Assembly (NCBI GenBank): GCA_965644295.1
Contig: CBFFRP010000404.1
Span: forward strand, 1 to 64,000
DNA from: Paraphysomonas bandaiensis
Lineage: Eukaryota > Chrysophyceae
Direction of reading: 5' to 3'
DNA: 64,000 nt
The notes below the pieces were generated by a model. That model had not been told where the DNA came from, did not search any database, and worked only from the letters and a program-made list of their open reading frames with translations. This document shows, piece after piece, positions 45,701-59,706 of the stretch (position 1 is its first letter; every line of letters starts with the position of its first letter). Made by a program: the position numbers and the translations under genes.

Positions 45701-48700
45701 ACCTTCAAAATTGACTTTGATAGAACCGGCTCAAGGGCAGGATCAATTTCCTCCAAGATATCCTGAAGCAACACTGGAAATCCATACTGCACGGCATTTT
45801 CGACCTCTCTCAAAAACCCAGTCATTTTCAAATCAATTATTCGCAAATTACTTCCTTCCATATTGCGTATCCATTTGTTGGCCTGCCCTTGAGGGTCGAT
45901 CATCAGGGGCCATCTGTTGCCCCGGGTAGATATAACCCCATTTTCCGTCGAAAAGTCATCCTTCGGAAGTCCTTGAATATTCCAATCTCTTACATCTGTG
46001 GGTTTAGCAAGGAATGACGTAAAATCAAAGCTTTCAGTGACTGGAATCTTTTGAGTTTTCACTGAGTTCATCCAATCCTTCATAAGAGAGCTACGAAAGC
46101 TCGTTTCAAAAGGTCCAGCATACGACAAAAATGCGGCTCCAACCAAGGCGTCACCCACAACTTTGACAAGAGCTGTATTGAATCCACCGATACTGGACTG
46201 CCAACGCACATACTCTCCCGCTAAACCATTCACAAGTTTGTCGGCGCGGTCAAGTTTCGCCTCTAGACCCTCTGCTTCTTCGCGCAAATTATTCTTTTCA
46301 CTGACACTATTATCATACATTGTCTGAAGATCAGCAATCTTTTTCGATACAATTTCAAGTGCATCTTGGGCATCTTTTAAGGAAGCTTGCTTTACAGCTA
46401 AGGAATCGGTTGCTTCCTTTAGTCTCTGACGCTTCGGTGCTACCTCCTTCGCAACATTGGCATATATGTAAATTGCATGTACCCATACACAGAGTGCCGC
46501 AGCAGCTCCCGACACCTTTTTGACCTGCTCAGGTTCAAAAGTAGGGTTATCGATATACTTTTTGATTTTATTGCTGACAGTGTTGGATACATGATCCTTG
46601 TCGTACGATTTGATTTGCTGCAAAAAGTTCGCCTCAGACAATACTTTCTTAGCGGTTGCCCAATCAGTTGGCTTGCCGAATAAAATCATAACAGCTTGCA
46701 TAACAGTTTCAACAAGCGCAGGAGGTTTGCTATAGGCTTTAACCTCTGAAACAGAACTTTTGTCGAGCTTGTCTACTTCTTCCATAGCTTTCTCCAAAGC
46801 CGGAAGAGCAATTGCTAAATCAGCCTCCGCATCATCCGAAATGGCTTTGCATTCTGCAGCCTCAAGTGCAATTCTTTCAGAGTCAGCTTCCACATTTTTG
46901 CGCTGTTCGTCTGCGACACGTCTCTCACTGACAATCTGGACAAGAAGATCTTCGCAATCCTTTTGTGCTTGTGCTACAACAACTTTCTTTACCTCCAACT
47001 CTTTCGAAAGTGTCTCTACCTGCTCCTTAGCATCTTCCAACTTAGCCAAACCATTAGCAAGCTTGCTCTGTTGTCCACCCAGTTCACCCGATTTTTCAGC
47101 AAGAAGTGACCGGTAGCCTTTAACTAGCTCTAAGTAATTAGTAGGAGTGACGTAGTTAGGGCGTTTGAGCTGTAAGAACATTTTAGACGACGCATTGATG
47201 ACGCTGATATGCATATCAGCAAAAACTGCTCCAATTTTAGATCGATAAGTTTCATCATCGAAAGATACTTCCGCCAAAAACCTCTCTGCAACCTCTTGCA
47301 ATGCCTCCGCAGGCCAAGTGTGAAAGAAATCAATTGTTGTACAATTAACGAGGCCGGGATACATGCGACAACGATATCGAAGTGTATCACCAATGGGGCT
47401 CATAGCAAGCACAACATGAAGATTAGAACGAACTCTATCAATAAAGAAATTCCACAAGTTTTCAGGGGTCTCATCTAGACCAGCCTTGACAGCTGGTTTT
47501 CTAACGGAGTCCATAATAGGGCCAATTTCGTCTTTGGAGAATAAATTGGGCACGGTTCCACTTGAGAGAATGTTGTTAATATCTTCGAGAAAGCTTTCTT
47601 CCTTTATTTGAGTATCGTTGAACAAGAATACCACTCTCTTATTATCACAGCCAGCCGTCATGTATAACTTTTTGATATCTTCTCTAAATTCGAGTAGCCT
47701 GTAGTTCTTGGATATCTCAATCGAAAAAGTAACCATGCCGGCAATGAATGCAGAAAGCCGACAGAGTGACGATCTTCCACTACCTCCAACTCCAATAAGC
47801 ATGGTATTACCGCGGGGCTGAATAATTACTCGGTGTATTCTACAAACATGAAGAATAGCATCTTTAAACATTGCTAAATCCATAGGAATTAGCTTTGGCT
47901 CCATATTATAGTCCTCTAATTTCTCTTCGACGAATAACCTTATCTTCTTCATGTCAGTTATCTCTTCGTAAACAGCCTCGCCATCATCCCCAGCATCCTG
48001 AAGAATAGCGCAAAAGACGGGACCTACCCTTGGGTCCACCGCTTCAGACATAACAGATCCCCAATCTTTCTGGAATGTCTCCTGCATTTTAGCGCCCAAT
48101 ATATCACGAAATTTCTGTTCATCATTAGTCTTCGAACGAACAAATCTATCCGCAAATACTCGCTGACATTCATGAACCCACAACCGTAACATAGCTTCAA
48201 CGCTGTACACAGTGGCCTTGGAGGACATTAAAACACCTTGAATAACTTTGGCCACATCACGCAAGTTAAACATGTAGTGAAACTTCTCAGGAGTTGCTAA
48301 AAAGTCGGCAGATACGGATTTGTAAACCTGCAAAGTCGCAACAGCGATTCCAGCAGATAACTGTTTAATTTCATTGTCAAAAGAGTTAAACTTTGAACCC
48401 AATATGGCATCAAATATACGAACAACTTGCGAATCAGCTGGGAATGTTAAGTTCAAAACCGAAAATCGAGATTGAGTACGTTGGCAAATTGGGTTTCTCC
48501 CTCCACCGGGGGGGCCCATTGCTGCTATCAATTGACAATCCAAAACGTACTTCCACGAACATTTGACTCTATCGTACCACCCACCATAGTCAAGCCATAG
48601 CCTTATCAGCTCAAGGGGTGGCTGGAATGGAGATTCTATCGATGTTAATTTCGGCATATTGAAATCATCGATAAATACCACCATGTTCTTTCCACCTTGA

Positions 48701-51700
48701 GGCCCTAATTTATCCTTGGAGCGTTTCTCCATTGGACCTTCAATGATATCTTGAACAGCTGATGATGTAGTTGCTGCTGAAAAGTTTACAACTAACTGGG
48801 AAAACGTATCGGGCAGATCTTTGAGCATCGACTGGGCCAATATAGTTTTTCCGGTTCCAGTGTTTCCAATCAATAACACATTCACCTTAGATTTCATGAA
48901 AGTATCAGTCACATATGAATTTCGAGTGGTATCAACAGTAGGAACAACCATATCGTGAAATGTCATAGTTTTTTGTGGACGCCATACTGGGACCCTATTG
49001 TCCCAAGGAATGAAGTCATTCTTTGCGACATCGATGTAGAAATCGTAAGCAGTATTCGTTGCTGGAGCGATAGCATCGATATCAGTTAAGCACGCGTTAA
49101 ATTTTTTTCGGCTCCCATCATTTACAGTAGCCCCAATTGACCAAACTAATGCAAAGAGAAACATCTTTTCAGCTACACTTGCATAATCACCGCCCAAAGA
49201 ATCCTTCCTGAATGACGTCTCCACCTTGCACAACGAGTCGTACAAGGAGCACAGAGTGACGACAGCATTAAAATCAGATACTGGCACTGGCTGCTGGCAA
49301 CTCAACTCTCTAAACTTTAATACTTTGTCCACCCACTTCGTAAAAAAATTCTTGTGCAACTCCTTCGTCTCTTCATCCGACTCGAATGTACGATCTAACC
49401 AGCTATTTACATAACATTCCCAACCAAGCTCTGCAGCATCAATATAAACCATACCGGCACGAGATACTGTAGCAGGAGAAGCAACTCTGAGGTCTTGTGT
49501 TTCAAAAACAAGGCTCATTGAGGTTGTGAGAGGAATTCGATCGCCATTGATGAGAGTAAGAATTTTATTGTCGTCCATAACAGAATTCATACTCTCAATC
49601 CACATAGCATCGATAGGACCATCAAAAAGAACCCACTTTTCAGTTGGCTTCTCATCCTCAGAGCACTGCTTAAAGATGGTAGACAAAATACCGTCTTTCC
49701 ACTCAAACGTGGCAAGATCATAAGCACCATATAACTCATCCAACTCAACAGACTTAGGGCTAATGACAATAGGAGTGACCGATTGAAATCCCTCCGTACC
49801 GCGCTTACAAAGTGTTGACTGTGCTGCAGCTAATATCTTCCATGCAGTGGATTTACCACCCATCGGATCTCCAACGAGCATATTACAATGTCTTGTCAGT
49901 CTTGAATCGTAGAATTGAAATATTTTTTGCATTAAGAATTCATGCTTTTGTAACTTTGACTTTGATAACTCCGCTTCAACCGCTTCTTGGAGCACTCCAT
50001 ACTCAGAAATAGGGAGCTCCAGGCTTGGAAAGAGGTCTCCCAATAGAAGCCTGAAAAGCCTTTCGTCATCCTTAATAAACTTCGGTAAATTCATATCACG
50101 AAGCGCTCGCATTAAAATCGTCTCCTCACTAAGATTGGGGTCGTTGCGTTTTAATTGCCCAGCCATATTCAACACAGCTTTTAGGTTTCGAAGACCATAA
50201 TCGTAGTGATCTTGCTTTGATAACTGCTGAACCATAAGACTGTACAGCGTCACAGTTTTCTTGGCCATCACTCTAGCTTCATTAAATCCTTCTGATGCAA
50301 GCATGACTTCCGCAATCATGGTAAGGTCAGGGGCCATCATCGCCACTGGTCTCATTAGCGCTTTGAGATTATCAGGCAGCTCAGTTCTCCCAGCATACCC
50401 TGGATTCATTGTGATAAAAACTCCGCAATTTGGATTACATGGGATATTGGCGCCCATGAAAGAAAAGGAAGGCACTTTCGCAGACAATGCGTTTAATATG
50501 GACAAAATCTGCATCGCCACAACAGATATAACTTCGATTTTAATTCGATTGAACTCATCAAAGCATCCCCAGGAACCTGACTGTACAAGACCTGAAAATA
50601 TTCTTCCCACACTCTTGTAGTCCATACCATCAGAGCAGTTGATAACGACTACATATTTCGCAAGATTCTTTCCGAGATCTTTTACTGTCTCAGTCTTACC
50701 AGTTCCTGCCGGTCCCAACGGATTGCCACCTCTGTTCAGATACATGGCAGTTATCAGTGTCAACACGCATCTGTCTGTCAGTGGAGTGACCACTAGTCTG
50801 CCATTGTTGCCCTGGTACTCATAGCTGTATTCTAACACTGAGTTCGTCTGGCGTACCTCACAGGTGCCAAACTCACCGCTGTCCTTGTGAAATAGAAATC
50901 TTAATTGTGAGAGCCACTCGAAATCGGATACACTTGTACAGTTGGCTTTAACCATTCTCTCAATTACATCACGGTTATGAATTTCCATAGTGATAAGAGC
51001 AACCACTTTGTTTCGCTCAACTTTCGAGAGAGACCCACGAATAAGAGCTGTCATCTTATTTAGGTAAGACACCTGCTTTTTCTTCTGCTGACGTAGGGCC
51101 CCCTTCGACCCACTTGATATCGCAACCAAGGCCTTAGTACAATCAGCGGTCCACATGATAGACCCTGTGGTAATCAGAAGTTGACCAATGGTATCGCGTA
51201 CCCACTTTTCTTTTTTCCCTTTGTAACCAACAACAGCAATACTCAATAGTTTGGAAATTGCGCGTCTCATAGCTTTCTCAACCTGCACAAGCCACAATTC
51301 CACAGCTCCGTCTATAACAACATTATCAGCGAATGGAGCAGATTCTCCATCAGGAGAATGCATCATACTGGCTTCGTACACTTTACTTGCTGCACTTGGA
51401 GGAATCATTTTTAGGCCCTTTATACCTTCGAAGCACTTCTTAATATGTTTTTGAACTGCCATAGGGTCACGACTCTGACCAAGAATCTCCAATAAGTCAT
51501 CATCAGATACGAAATAAAATCTTGGGAAAACCATTCGCTTCGTTTCGAGATATTGGTCTAAACTCTTTTGGATCTTTTCCAAACCTTCGTCCATAGAGTT
51601 AATCGCTGCTAGCAAGCCAGGTTGAAGACAGCTTCTTTGAGCGTTTGGATCATTATGAAAAATCGTCATTACCCTAACAAACTCGTTGTTGACGCCAACA

Positions 51701-54700
51701 AAGAGAGAATGCTCCTCTGGTAGCTGCTTTGCGATATCCCCGCCAGACATAAATATTGACTCCAAGTATATCCACTTTCTCTGCACAGCCAGTAGACTTT
51801 CAACAACTTCTGATATGGTGCTGAGGGTTTTCTCCCACTGATCTATACGTGAGGAAAACGACCCATAGAACTTTGAAGCTTTAATAGTCGATAATGCGAC
51901 TGAGTCGTCTTCGAGAAACTGAGTGATGTCATCAGTCGATTTCAACTTAAAGTACTTGTCTTTGTATGCACCAATCTCTAGTATGATATCGGCCCATCGA
52001 GTCTCCAGGTCATTCAATGCAACTTCGATGGCTAATTCCTTGTTAGCATTGGCTGAAAGTTCACCAATAAATTCTGCATGAGCATTGAGGCCCAACTTTA
52101 CCACTTCACTCAATGTAAAAGTCGGGCTAGAGGGATCAAACTCTATACCAACTCTTTCTTGAAGCGCAACCCAATGGCGTGGTCTCATAGCCTTGCTTCG
52201 CAAATCCTGAATCAGAGGAATAGTTTCCCTGAATTTATCCAATTCAGACTTCATATGTTCCCAAATTTTCCAACGCTTTATTTCCCTTCCTAACTTACCC
52301 ACGCGTTTCAGGTATCCTCCCAGAACAGTTTCCAGCTCTTCAACGTTGAGCTCACCAAACTGACCATTTTTCCATCCATCCCAGCTCTTCGTCCATTCAA
52401 TATTGATATTCCAAATTTGACTTAATAGATCCAAATCTTTCTCAGTAGCTTCTAAATCCTTGAATTCGGGTCTCTTGATACCAAATATGGATAATCCTTC
52501 CGACAGAGCCTGCTCTCTATCGCGAGCTTTCTCAATACGTGCTTTGTATGCTTCAATTTGTGCTAATGCATCCTCTGCTTTCCTTTCACTACTGAAAGGA
52601 AGTTCCACCTGAGCAGTTGATCTCATTTCTGAAATCTGTGAAGTGTAATTATCCATTTGCGACTCCAAGTCACGCTTCATGGTAACTTTGCTCTTATCTA
52701 ATAGCTTTTCAGCATCCGATAGCATACGAATATAGTTGTCAAACGCGTCATCTAAAGTGTTTAACATAGCCATCTCGTCTTCTGATATAGGTACGTCAAA
52801 TTTGTTGAGAGTGTTGAATACTTCTCGCACTGGTTCGAAGCGAGCCTTAGTCTGTGGGAGTTGATCTTTGAGCTCTTTACACATAGCCAGCTTCGCACTG
52901 AGTTCACCCAAAGATGTAGGTGCCGTCGTAAGGTTATCAGAGCTGCGCTGGAACATATTAAATATTTCTTTTAATTCCGCTGCACCTGTTTGATTTAACA
53001 AACCAGACAGTTTATTCTGACACTGTAAGCAGTGGCCAACTAGAGAGTCCTTCAGAGTAGTGCAGTCTACCCGGACAAAATTTATAGTATGACTTATGGC
53101 CTCTCCTTGAATTTCAGTTTGCTGGTTTCGATACCTGTAATAACGCCATCAATATAACCAACTCACATTACGTTTCGCTATCATACCTCGATATATCCGC
53201 GTCAAACTGTACTGGCCCACGATTAGCTTTGGCATATTTGCGAATGAATGTATCTTTATCCATTTCCCACAAACCTTTGTACTTGTCCCAGTACGATAGA
53301 TATTTCTGAAGCTCTGTCGCGGTAGACGACATCCCGTTCATTACTTGCACAACAACACGAAGAATATCGTTGTCGTCACTTATGACATCAGAGTATGAAG
53401 GCACTTGTGCGGTGCTTGCAGCTACGGGCTCGTCTTCCAATTTTTCTTCAGCGGGAAGTGTAAATACTTGTGTTTTCATTCTTGGGACACATTGAGTGAT
53501 ACTAATAATATCTTTGGCAACAATATTTACACTGTGGGTAAGATTCACAATAGAAGGCTTGTAAGTGACTGCTGCCCGATTGGGATCAAGTATCACTCGA
53601 ATTGTGAAAAGCGTGTGCGGATCTGTCTTAGAATCACCATTGATTGCCTTCGAGAGTTCCTGCAAAGACCGCTTTACAGCGTGCTTCAGGCCTTGCTCCA
53701 GGGCCTTGTCAACCTGCGATATTTGCGATTTCCATTCGCGCTGAACTTCTGGAGAACCATCTCGGAAATTCACGTATATACTCCTCAAAGTATTTAGCAT
53801 CTTTTGAAACCCCGTTTCGAACTGTTCAATTACAGAGGCACGGTGAGCCTCCTGACGAGCTTCAAAAACGCTCTCTTCATATACAACATTTTTATCTACT
53901 TTCAGAAGTAGTGTGGTACTAATCTGCCTACAAATGCGAGCAGTTAAGTTCTTTCCTTCCTTGAACTCCCGCACGACTGCATGGACCTCCTGACAGTGAT
54001 TGCAACAATCCCGCACATAGATGTCAATCATATTCTTGGACTGCCAAGTCAGTTTAGTAAGTCCTTGATTAATGCGTCTGTCAAGGCGCCGAATATGATC
54101 GACAAAGAGACGTCTTTCCTCGCTAGTAACATTGCGAATGATGTCATTGTACGATCGAACAAGGAGCATCACGTGTTCGCGCATCACCCGGAGCTGCTCC
54201 TTCATATTGCATATGTCGTGCGCAACGTATGGAATGGTAAATCCACCACCATGAAACTTTTCCCAGTAATTGACCTCTGAGAATAGCGCTAGTAGCTCTT
54301 CATCGAAATTACACAAAATCTCTGTACTTCCCTTCTGCTGACCATCGTGGTTGACACGTCGAAGAAGTGGTTTATCGAGTCGCAAATGAAGTCCATTATC
54401 TTTCGCCTTTTCGTTCAGCTGCTCAATCCAGCACTTATACCTAAAACAACATAAACACAAAAGCATGATGCACTCTTTCGAAATACCTTGCTGATTTGAA
54501 ATCAGAGATAACCGACATGAGGGCAAGGTGGGCATCCTTCGCCTCTTCCGAATCTCGGCTTGAGAGAATGTGGTCAAGCCGCATTATCATCTCGAAGTTC
54601 TCCTTCACATTCGCTGCAAGGCCATGTGCCCACAGGGCAGAGCCGGCGTATTGAGGCTCGTGTATACGCAGGGGAGGCGTCAAGCGCTGCTGTTCAAACT

Positions 54701-56402
54701 CTGTCCGCGCTGCTGCGACCTGTTTCATGAAAAGATGATGCATATCACTTGCTTTTCGTTCTATGCAGCGGTGAATCGCATCTCTCTTCGCAAGCTGGTA
54801 AAAGGTTTCTGTAAGCAGCACACCCTCGGTGACAGTCGAAATATTCTCAAAGGCAGAGTTGATAACGTTCGTGAACATGACCTCTAAGTCTTTGACAGCA
54901 TTTTTGAAGAGGTTGTAATCGTCGTGCCACTTGCTGACACGTACATCCAGGGCGTTGTAGTCAAGGTTGCGAAGACGATCAACCTGTTGCTCGAAAGAGT
55001 GTTGGATACCGACCAAGCCATCCACAATCTCTTGTGCTTTAGTTCCACCAAACTGAGGCAGAGGGCCAGGTTGCCCCCCAGTGGCTGATGATTTGCGAAC
55101 GAACTGAATTTGACTTTCGCACACCTCAATAAGATCTCTGCAGCGCTGCACAAACGCATCAATCTGAGCAAAAATACTAGCGTCATCAATATCCCAAACT
55201 CTGCCATATCTATTCTTTTGTCGCTCGATAGCCGCCACTGTGCGATGATATATGGACTTCCACTCCATTCCACAGTGGATGCTGTCTTGTAAACGTTGTA
55301 TACAAAACTCCACATCTCCATTTAGAACCTCACTGATAGATACATGTTGTCTGAATCGGCGAATTATTTCATTGCTAACCTTTCTTAATATGCCACAGAC
55401 CCTGTCTTCTGTGTTATAAAATTGTGAGAAGGACCAGATGAGTCGGATGCGATGTAAAAGGTCCGGAAGAACATTGACCACTTCCTCGGCTGGTGTCTCG
55501 CGCAAAGCAGTGCATTGCTCACGAATACTTTCCAAATACTTCAGGTTATCGTTTGCTTCCGCTGCCCTGGTAACAATCTGGTTTGTGAGCATGTCAAACG
55601 GCTCAATGTAATTGGACTTGGCGTACTGAAGTACTTCGATTATTCTTCGTACAGAGCTGCTAAGCAACTGCTCCTGAATTCCAAGAAGATCTTGTGTACG
55701 ACCATTCCAAAATTCTATTTCATCCAGAGGACCACTACTCTCAGCTGAAGCAGAGTTGTCGTGATTGTTGACAACATCTTTTATTTGCCTCGTCCAGTGA
55801 ATAACAACAGACTCCATTATTTGGACAAGGTCCTTATTTAATGCTGCTTCGCTAATATTTTGAAAGTCAAACTTCGGGCAGTATAAAATCGTTTTCTTAT
55901 CAGAAAAGTGAACAGTGTCAGTAAGAGTCGCCATACATTTGTGAAAGTGACCAGTGAGTTCGTTTCGGGCACCGTCCGTCAATGCTTGATTTTGTGACAC
56001 TTGTTTTTCTACGAGTCCTTTCATCATTCTCTCCAATGAAGTCATAGACAAACCACCAACTGACCCAAACTGTATTTCTTGGGATATATTAGACATCGTC
56101 AACATTGGAATATTTGGACGCAAAAAATATGCTTGAAGACCCGTAAGTTCGACCTGTACACCTGAATCATCCACAGTAAACACGACATCATCATCATCAC
56201 GACGAACAACTGATAAAGTTTTTGGTCCTTCACCAGATATAAAATTAATTATAGCAGCATTTCCATCTTCTGATTTCGCAATATCGCCATATCCGAATAG
56301 TTCTAATCTCTTTCCCACCCATGCAACAAAGTTATCATAGTTAGTGGTGTCAGCTGTGTCGTTATTCGTATTCCCGTTCTCTACATCCGCTCCTTCTGCC
56401 AT
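42796..56402 (-). CDS. DNAH2: Axonemal dynein heavy chain, DNAH2-like
   Basis: Flagellar motor ATPase. Exons 56402-54487, 54440-53187 and 53134-42796 (introns 46 and 52 nt) give 4502 aa, the full family length. The N-terminal tail (DHC_N1) occupies about 1-1050 and the linker about 1100-1700. P-loops are GPAGTGKTE (AAA1, about 1860, Walker B CFDEFNRI), GDPMGGKST (AAA2, about 2150), GNTGTGKT (AAA3, about 2480) and GVGGSGRS (AAA4, about 2840). The stalk coiled coils surround a microtubule-binding domain near 3220. AAA5-6 and the C-terminal domain follow, ending with FTYPTGFLTAILQTSAR and SAKGFYSCP-like text (AAKGFYSCPLYMYP). The FxYPTGFLTAxLQ and ALSWEF segments resemble DNAH2, the inner-arm I1/f beta chain. 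Subtype is moderately sure; axonemal dynein is certain. Confidence 0.93.
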
Positions 56403-57719
56403 GGTAACAACAAATGCTGTTCTTCCTGACTAGAAATGAGGGATATTGAAGGGGTTAATTATATATTGGTGTGTAGAGAGATGGTTTTGAATGGAATGCC
56501 TTGCTGGTCTCACTATACACACACACACACACAGGTGGATCTGCTCTACAGTGTATCTCATACAGTACAGTCAAGTCCCACATGCTGCATAGAGTAGCAC
56601 GAGAGGTTAGCTATACGGATATACGTACACTACAATCACACACACCTGCTACTGTAACTGGCGAAGTATTTTTGATGAAACTGCCCGGAGGGGTACACAG
56701 CAACTCGACTACCCATACACTCTCGAGTGCTACTGTATTATGTTGTATACTGCTAATACATACACAGCAGTGCAGTATCCAGCTATAGATATCTAGATAT
56801 GGATGCGGATAGACATGCATAGTTATCACTGTAATATGGAGGCAGAGAGATAGGAGGGACAGACCAGTATTGTGATCAAGAAACACTATCATCCAGATGG
56901 GACGGACCATCCATGCCCCTGCTACAGCACTACCCTTCAATATTACTCTCAAGTGATGTCTTTCATCATCAATAAAACTCAGCCGGATTCAGTCGTATGT
57001 TCATATATACATGCGGCATCCCCCGCTAAGGGGATAGATAGATAGGGCTAAGGTGTATGCTTGAGGAGCTCATAGGGAGTAAAGACATACAGCACCGTCA
57101 TAATTCAAACGAATGCTATGTGTTCTAAGCGATATGGAGCTACAGGGCCGGTAACATGGTACGCCTTCTAACTGATGCGCTTTCTCCCTTCGTCAGACAT
57201 TGTTCCCTCATGAATAGCCAGATAGTAATGAGGCCTTGATACCCACCATAGGGCAACTCTTAAATGATTGTGATGAAATTTTCCGCATGTCCGTTTAAAT
57301 GCCCTTCACACTTGTATCAAGCTGCTGCATTCTGTATTAAATTGATATGTTCTTAAATATACTGCAATAGAAAACGAAAGTTCTACAAGAAGTACGTTGT
57401 TTTAATAATATTTGCAATGAATAAGCATGAATGAGTTAAATTTTGTTCGATAGATGGACTTCTCAAATTATTACACAATATTGTTTCATATACTATATAC
57501 AATATACAGTATACCACAAGAGTGCATCGACTTCAGTGATTATACATTTGAATAGTATATGAGTACTATGATATAAACATTTCAACAAAATCAAAGTACA
57601 CGCATCATAAAATAAATCATAGATAGATATTTTGAACATCTATTTCATATGCCCATTTGTGTTATTTCCAACGGATATAAAACCTTGTTGATCTTGTTGT
57701 CAATCAAAACAGTATTAGT
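56403..57719. other. Upstream region of dynein gene; simple repeats; no gene
   Basis: Contains an (AC)n run at about 56515-56534 and ACACAGCAGTGCAG at about 56763, a partial match to the recurrent upstream motif. The rest is AT-rich with no coding signal. Confidence 0.5.
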
Positions 57720-58165
57720 TGTAAATGTCTTATTATTACCATTAGGCGTTTAGGAGTCATTACTTAACTCTAATATCCTATTAGTTAACGCTACGAAAGC
57801 TGCTTGTGCGTCACCAAGGTGCAACCACTTTCTCTCTATCACTCAAAGCAAACGGCGTGAGCAAGCAGAATGTTGATATACCTGACATCTGCTCACTTCA
57901 GGATTTCTGAGTCTTTGAGGTGAACAGCCCGAATGCTTCACTTCAGCAGGCAGCCCAATACCCTGGATGCCCTTGAGGTGGACCCATTCCCGGATGTATG
58001 TTTATTCGTCAAGGCCCAAAGACGCCTACACAAGTGACACTTATTTTAGTGTCCCTTGTACCACATAAGCATTTGGCTATGAGAGGGCAGAACAATATCT
58101 GCTGACAATATATGCGACTCACGTTAGTTTCCTGTTTCTCCGGTACTTATCCCCCAGAACACTAC
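57720..58165 (+). repeat. Dispersed repeat A, near-complete copy 1 of adjacent pair
   Basis: Runs from TTATTATTACCATTAGGCGTT through AACGCTACGAAAGCTGCTTG, GACATCTGCTCACTTCAGG, GTACCACATAAGCATTTGGC and TACTTATCCCCCAGAACACTACG. It is colinear with the next copy and with the copy at 32505. Confidence 0.85.
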
Positions 58166-58179
58166 GTATTATATTGAAA

Positions 58180-58722
58180 GTCTTTTATTTAGCAATAGGC
58201 GTTAAAAACCTGCACCGATTTAGTAGCTAGATGAATGCTAGACAAACTAGTGAGACCTCTACCTGTAACTAATCAGTACAAACTCTATTATCCTACTATT
58301 TAACGCTACGAAAGCTGCTTGTGCGTCGCCGCAAGCACCAAGGTGCAACCACTTCCGTTCTGAGTTCTTAAGGTGAACATCCCGGATGCTTGACTTCAGC
58401 AGGCAGCCCAATACCCCGGTTACCCTTCAGGTGGGCCCTGTCCCGGATGCCCTTGAGGTGGGCCCATTTCCGGATGCCTGTTTATTCGTCAGGGCCCAAA
58501 GACGTCTACACAAGTGACACACTTATTGGTGTCCCTTGTACCACACAAGCATTCGGCTATGAGTGGGCAGAACAACATCTGCTGACTATGTTTGCGGCTC
58601 ACGTTAGTTTCCCAGAGAGAATCTCTCCGGTACTTATCCCCCAGAACACCACGAAAAGGTGCGAGTCCGACTTTGTTGAGGGAGAACACTACGAAAAGGT
58701 GCGAGTCCGACTTTGTTGAGAG
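58180..58722 (+). repeat. Dispersed repeat A, longest copy, with internal duplications
   Basis: Same order of blocks as the preceding copy, in direct orientation. An internal unit of about 30 bp (CCCGGATGCCCTTGAGGTGG-type) is repeated at about 58415-58480. The last block of about 40 bp (AGAACACCACGAAAAGGTGC...TTTGTTGAG) is tandemly duplicated at 58644-58722. No open frame with recognisable content and no clear terminal inverted repeat were found; the transposition class is unknown. Confidence 0.85.
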
Positions 58723-59706
58723 GTAGTATATAGTATATAGTGTGTTGTGAACAATCGCAGTATACCATATACCATGCTGAGTTCTGGCTATTAATGAACA
58801 ATTGAAAGCTATTTTCTAATTTTTTTAAATTAAAACAGTTGAACAAAAAATACAGCAGCTGTAGAAAGTTTTACATTAATTGATGAAGTGCTGTGAACTA
58901 TGTTCTATGTTTCACAAAATGAAATATATTGATTATATGGGATCGCGTCTAAAAAAGATCGTAAATATGTGGATTGGTAGTGATGAAGACTGAAGACTAT
59001 CAATGCAGTACATAACAATGAATAAAGAGAAGTGATATTTACAATTTTAACTAATTGAGAGTGTGCTGTGTTCAAATTTAGCCACTTACTTTTAAGGTTG
59101 AAGTCGTTCAATAAAACACCCATATTACAGCCAGGAAGATATATAGCCTTATATTAACCAGGTAGAGAACATACAATCACACTACGACAGCTCACCAACT
59201 TGAAAAAGCTTTCAATATTAATAGACTTGGCGTCGGCATATCATACGGAAAATATTCATTTTAATCTTGGAATATATTTAACTGCCTCTAGGTCAAAATA
59301 TAAAAACTCGGGCTTACGCAACGCCTGTACGAGTGGCTGTTCGCCCTCGTTTCGAATTGACCGCGGGACAAAATAGCCTCCTTATGACCCGTGGTGAAAT
59401 ATAACTATATCTACTACAACTGGTCGTACTCGATTCTAGAGGGGGCAATGAATAGAATACAAACACTAAACAGTGGTTTCATGCACTACCGTACCGACCA
59501 ATATCAACTTTTAAAGCTAGTAAACCAAATTCAGATAAGTAAGAAGCAGCTCTATTCCACGGACAAACCAGACAATCCAATGTGCACAAATTATGATCAT
59601 CTGTCACATTGATAGCTCCCCCATTCAATGAAAGAGAAACAGATGCAATGACACAAGCCTGGTCAGCTACAGCAGGTATTAGTTAACGAATAGCAATCAT
59701 ATATAT
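58723..59706. other. Intergenic, no gene seen
   Basis: 3' flank of the mannosidase-like gene. AT-rich, with no supported feature. Confidence 0.5.

Noticed and set aside
42796-53001. Numerous open frames opposite the dynein coding sequence
   Set aside because: They are antisense shadows of a conserved coding sequence, with no independent motifs.
58655-58722. GGTGCGAGTCC resembling a tRNA/SINE B box near the 3' end of repeat A
   Set aside because: One mismatch to the B-box consensus, but no A box at suitable spacing and no cloverleaf could be drawn; not called a SINE or tRNA.
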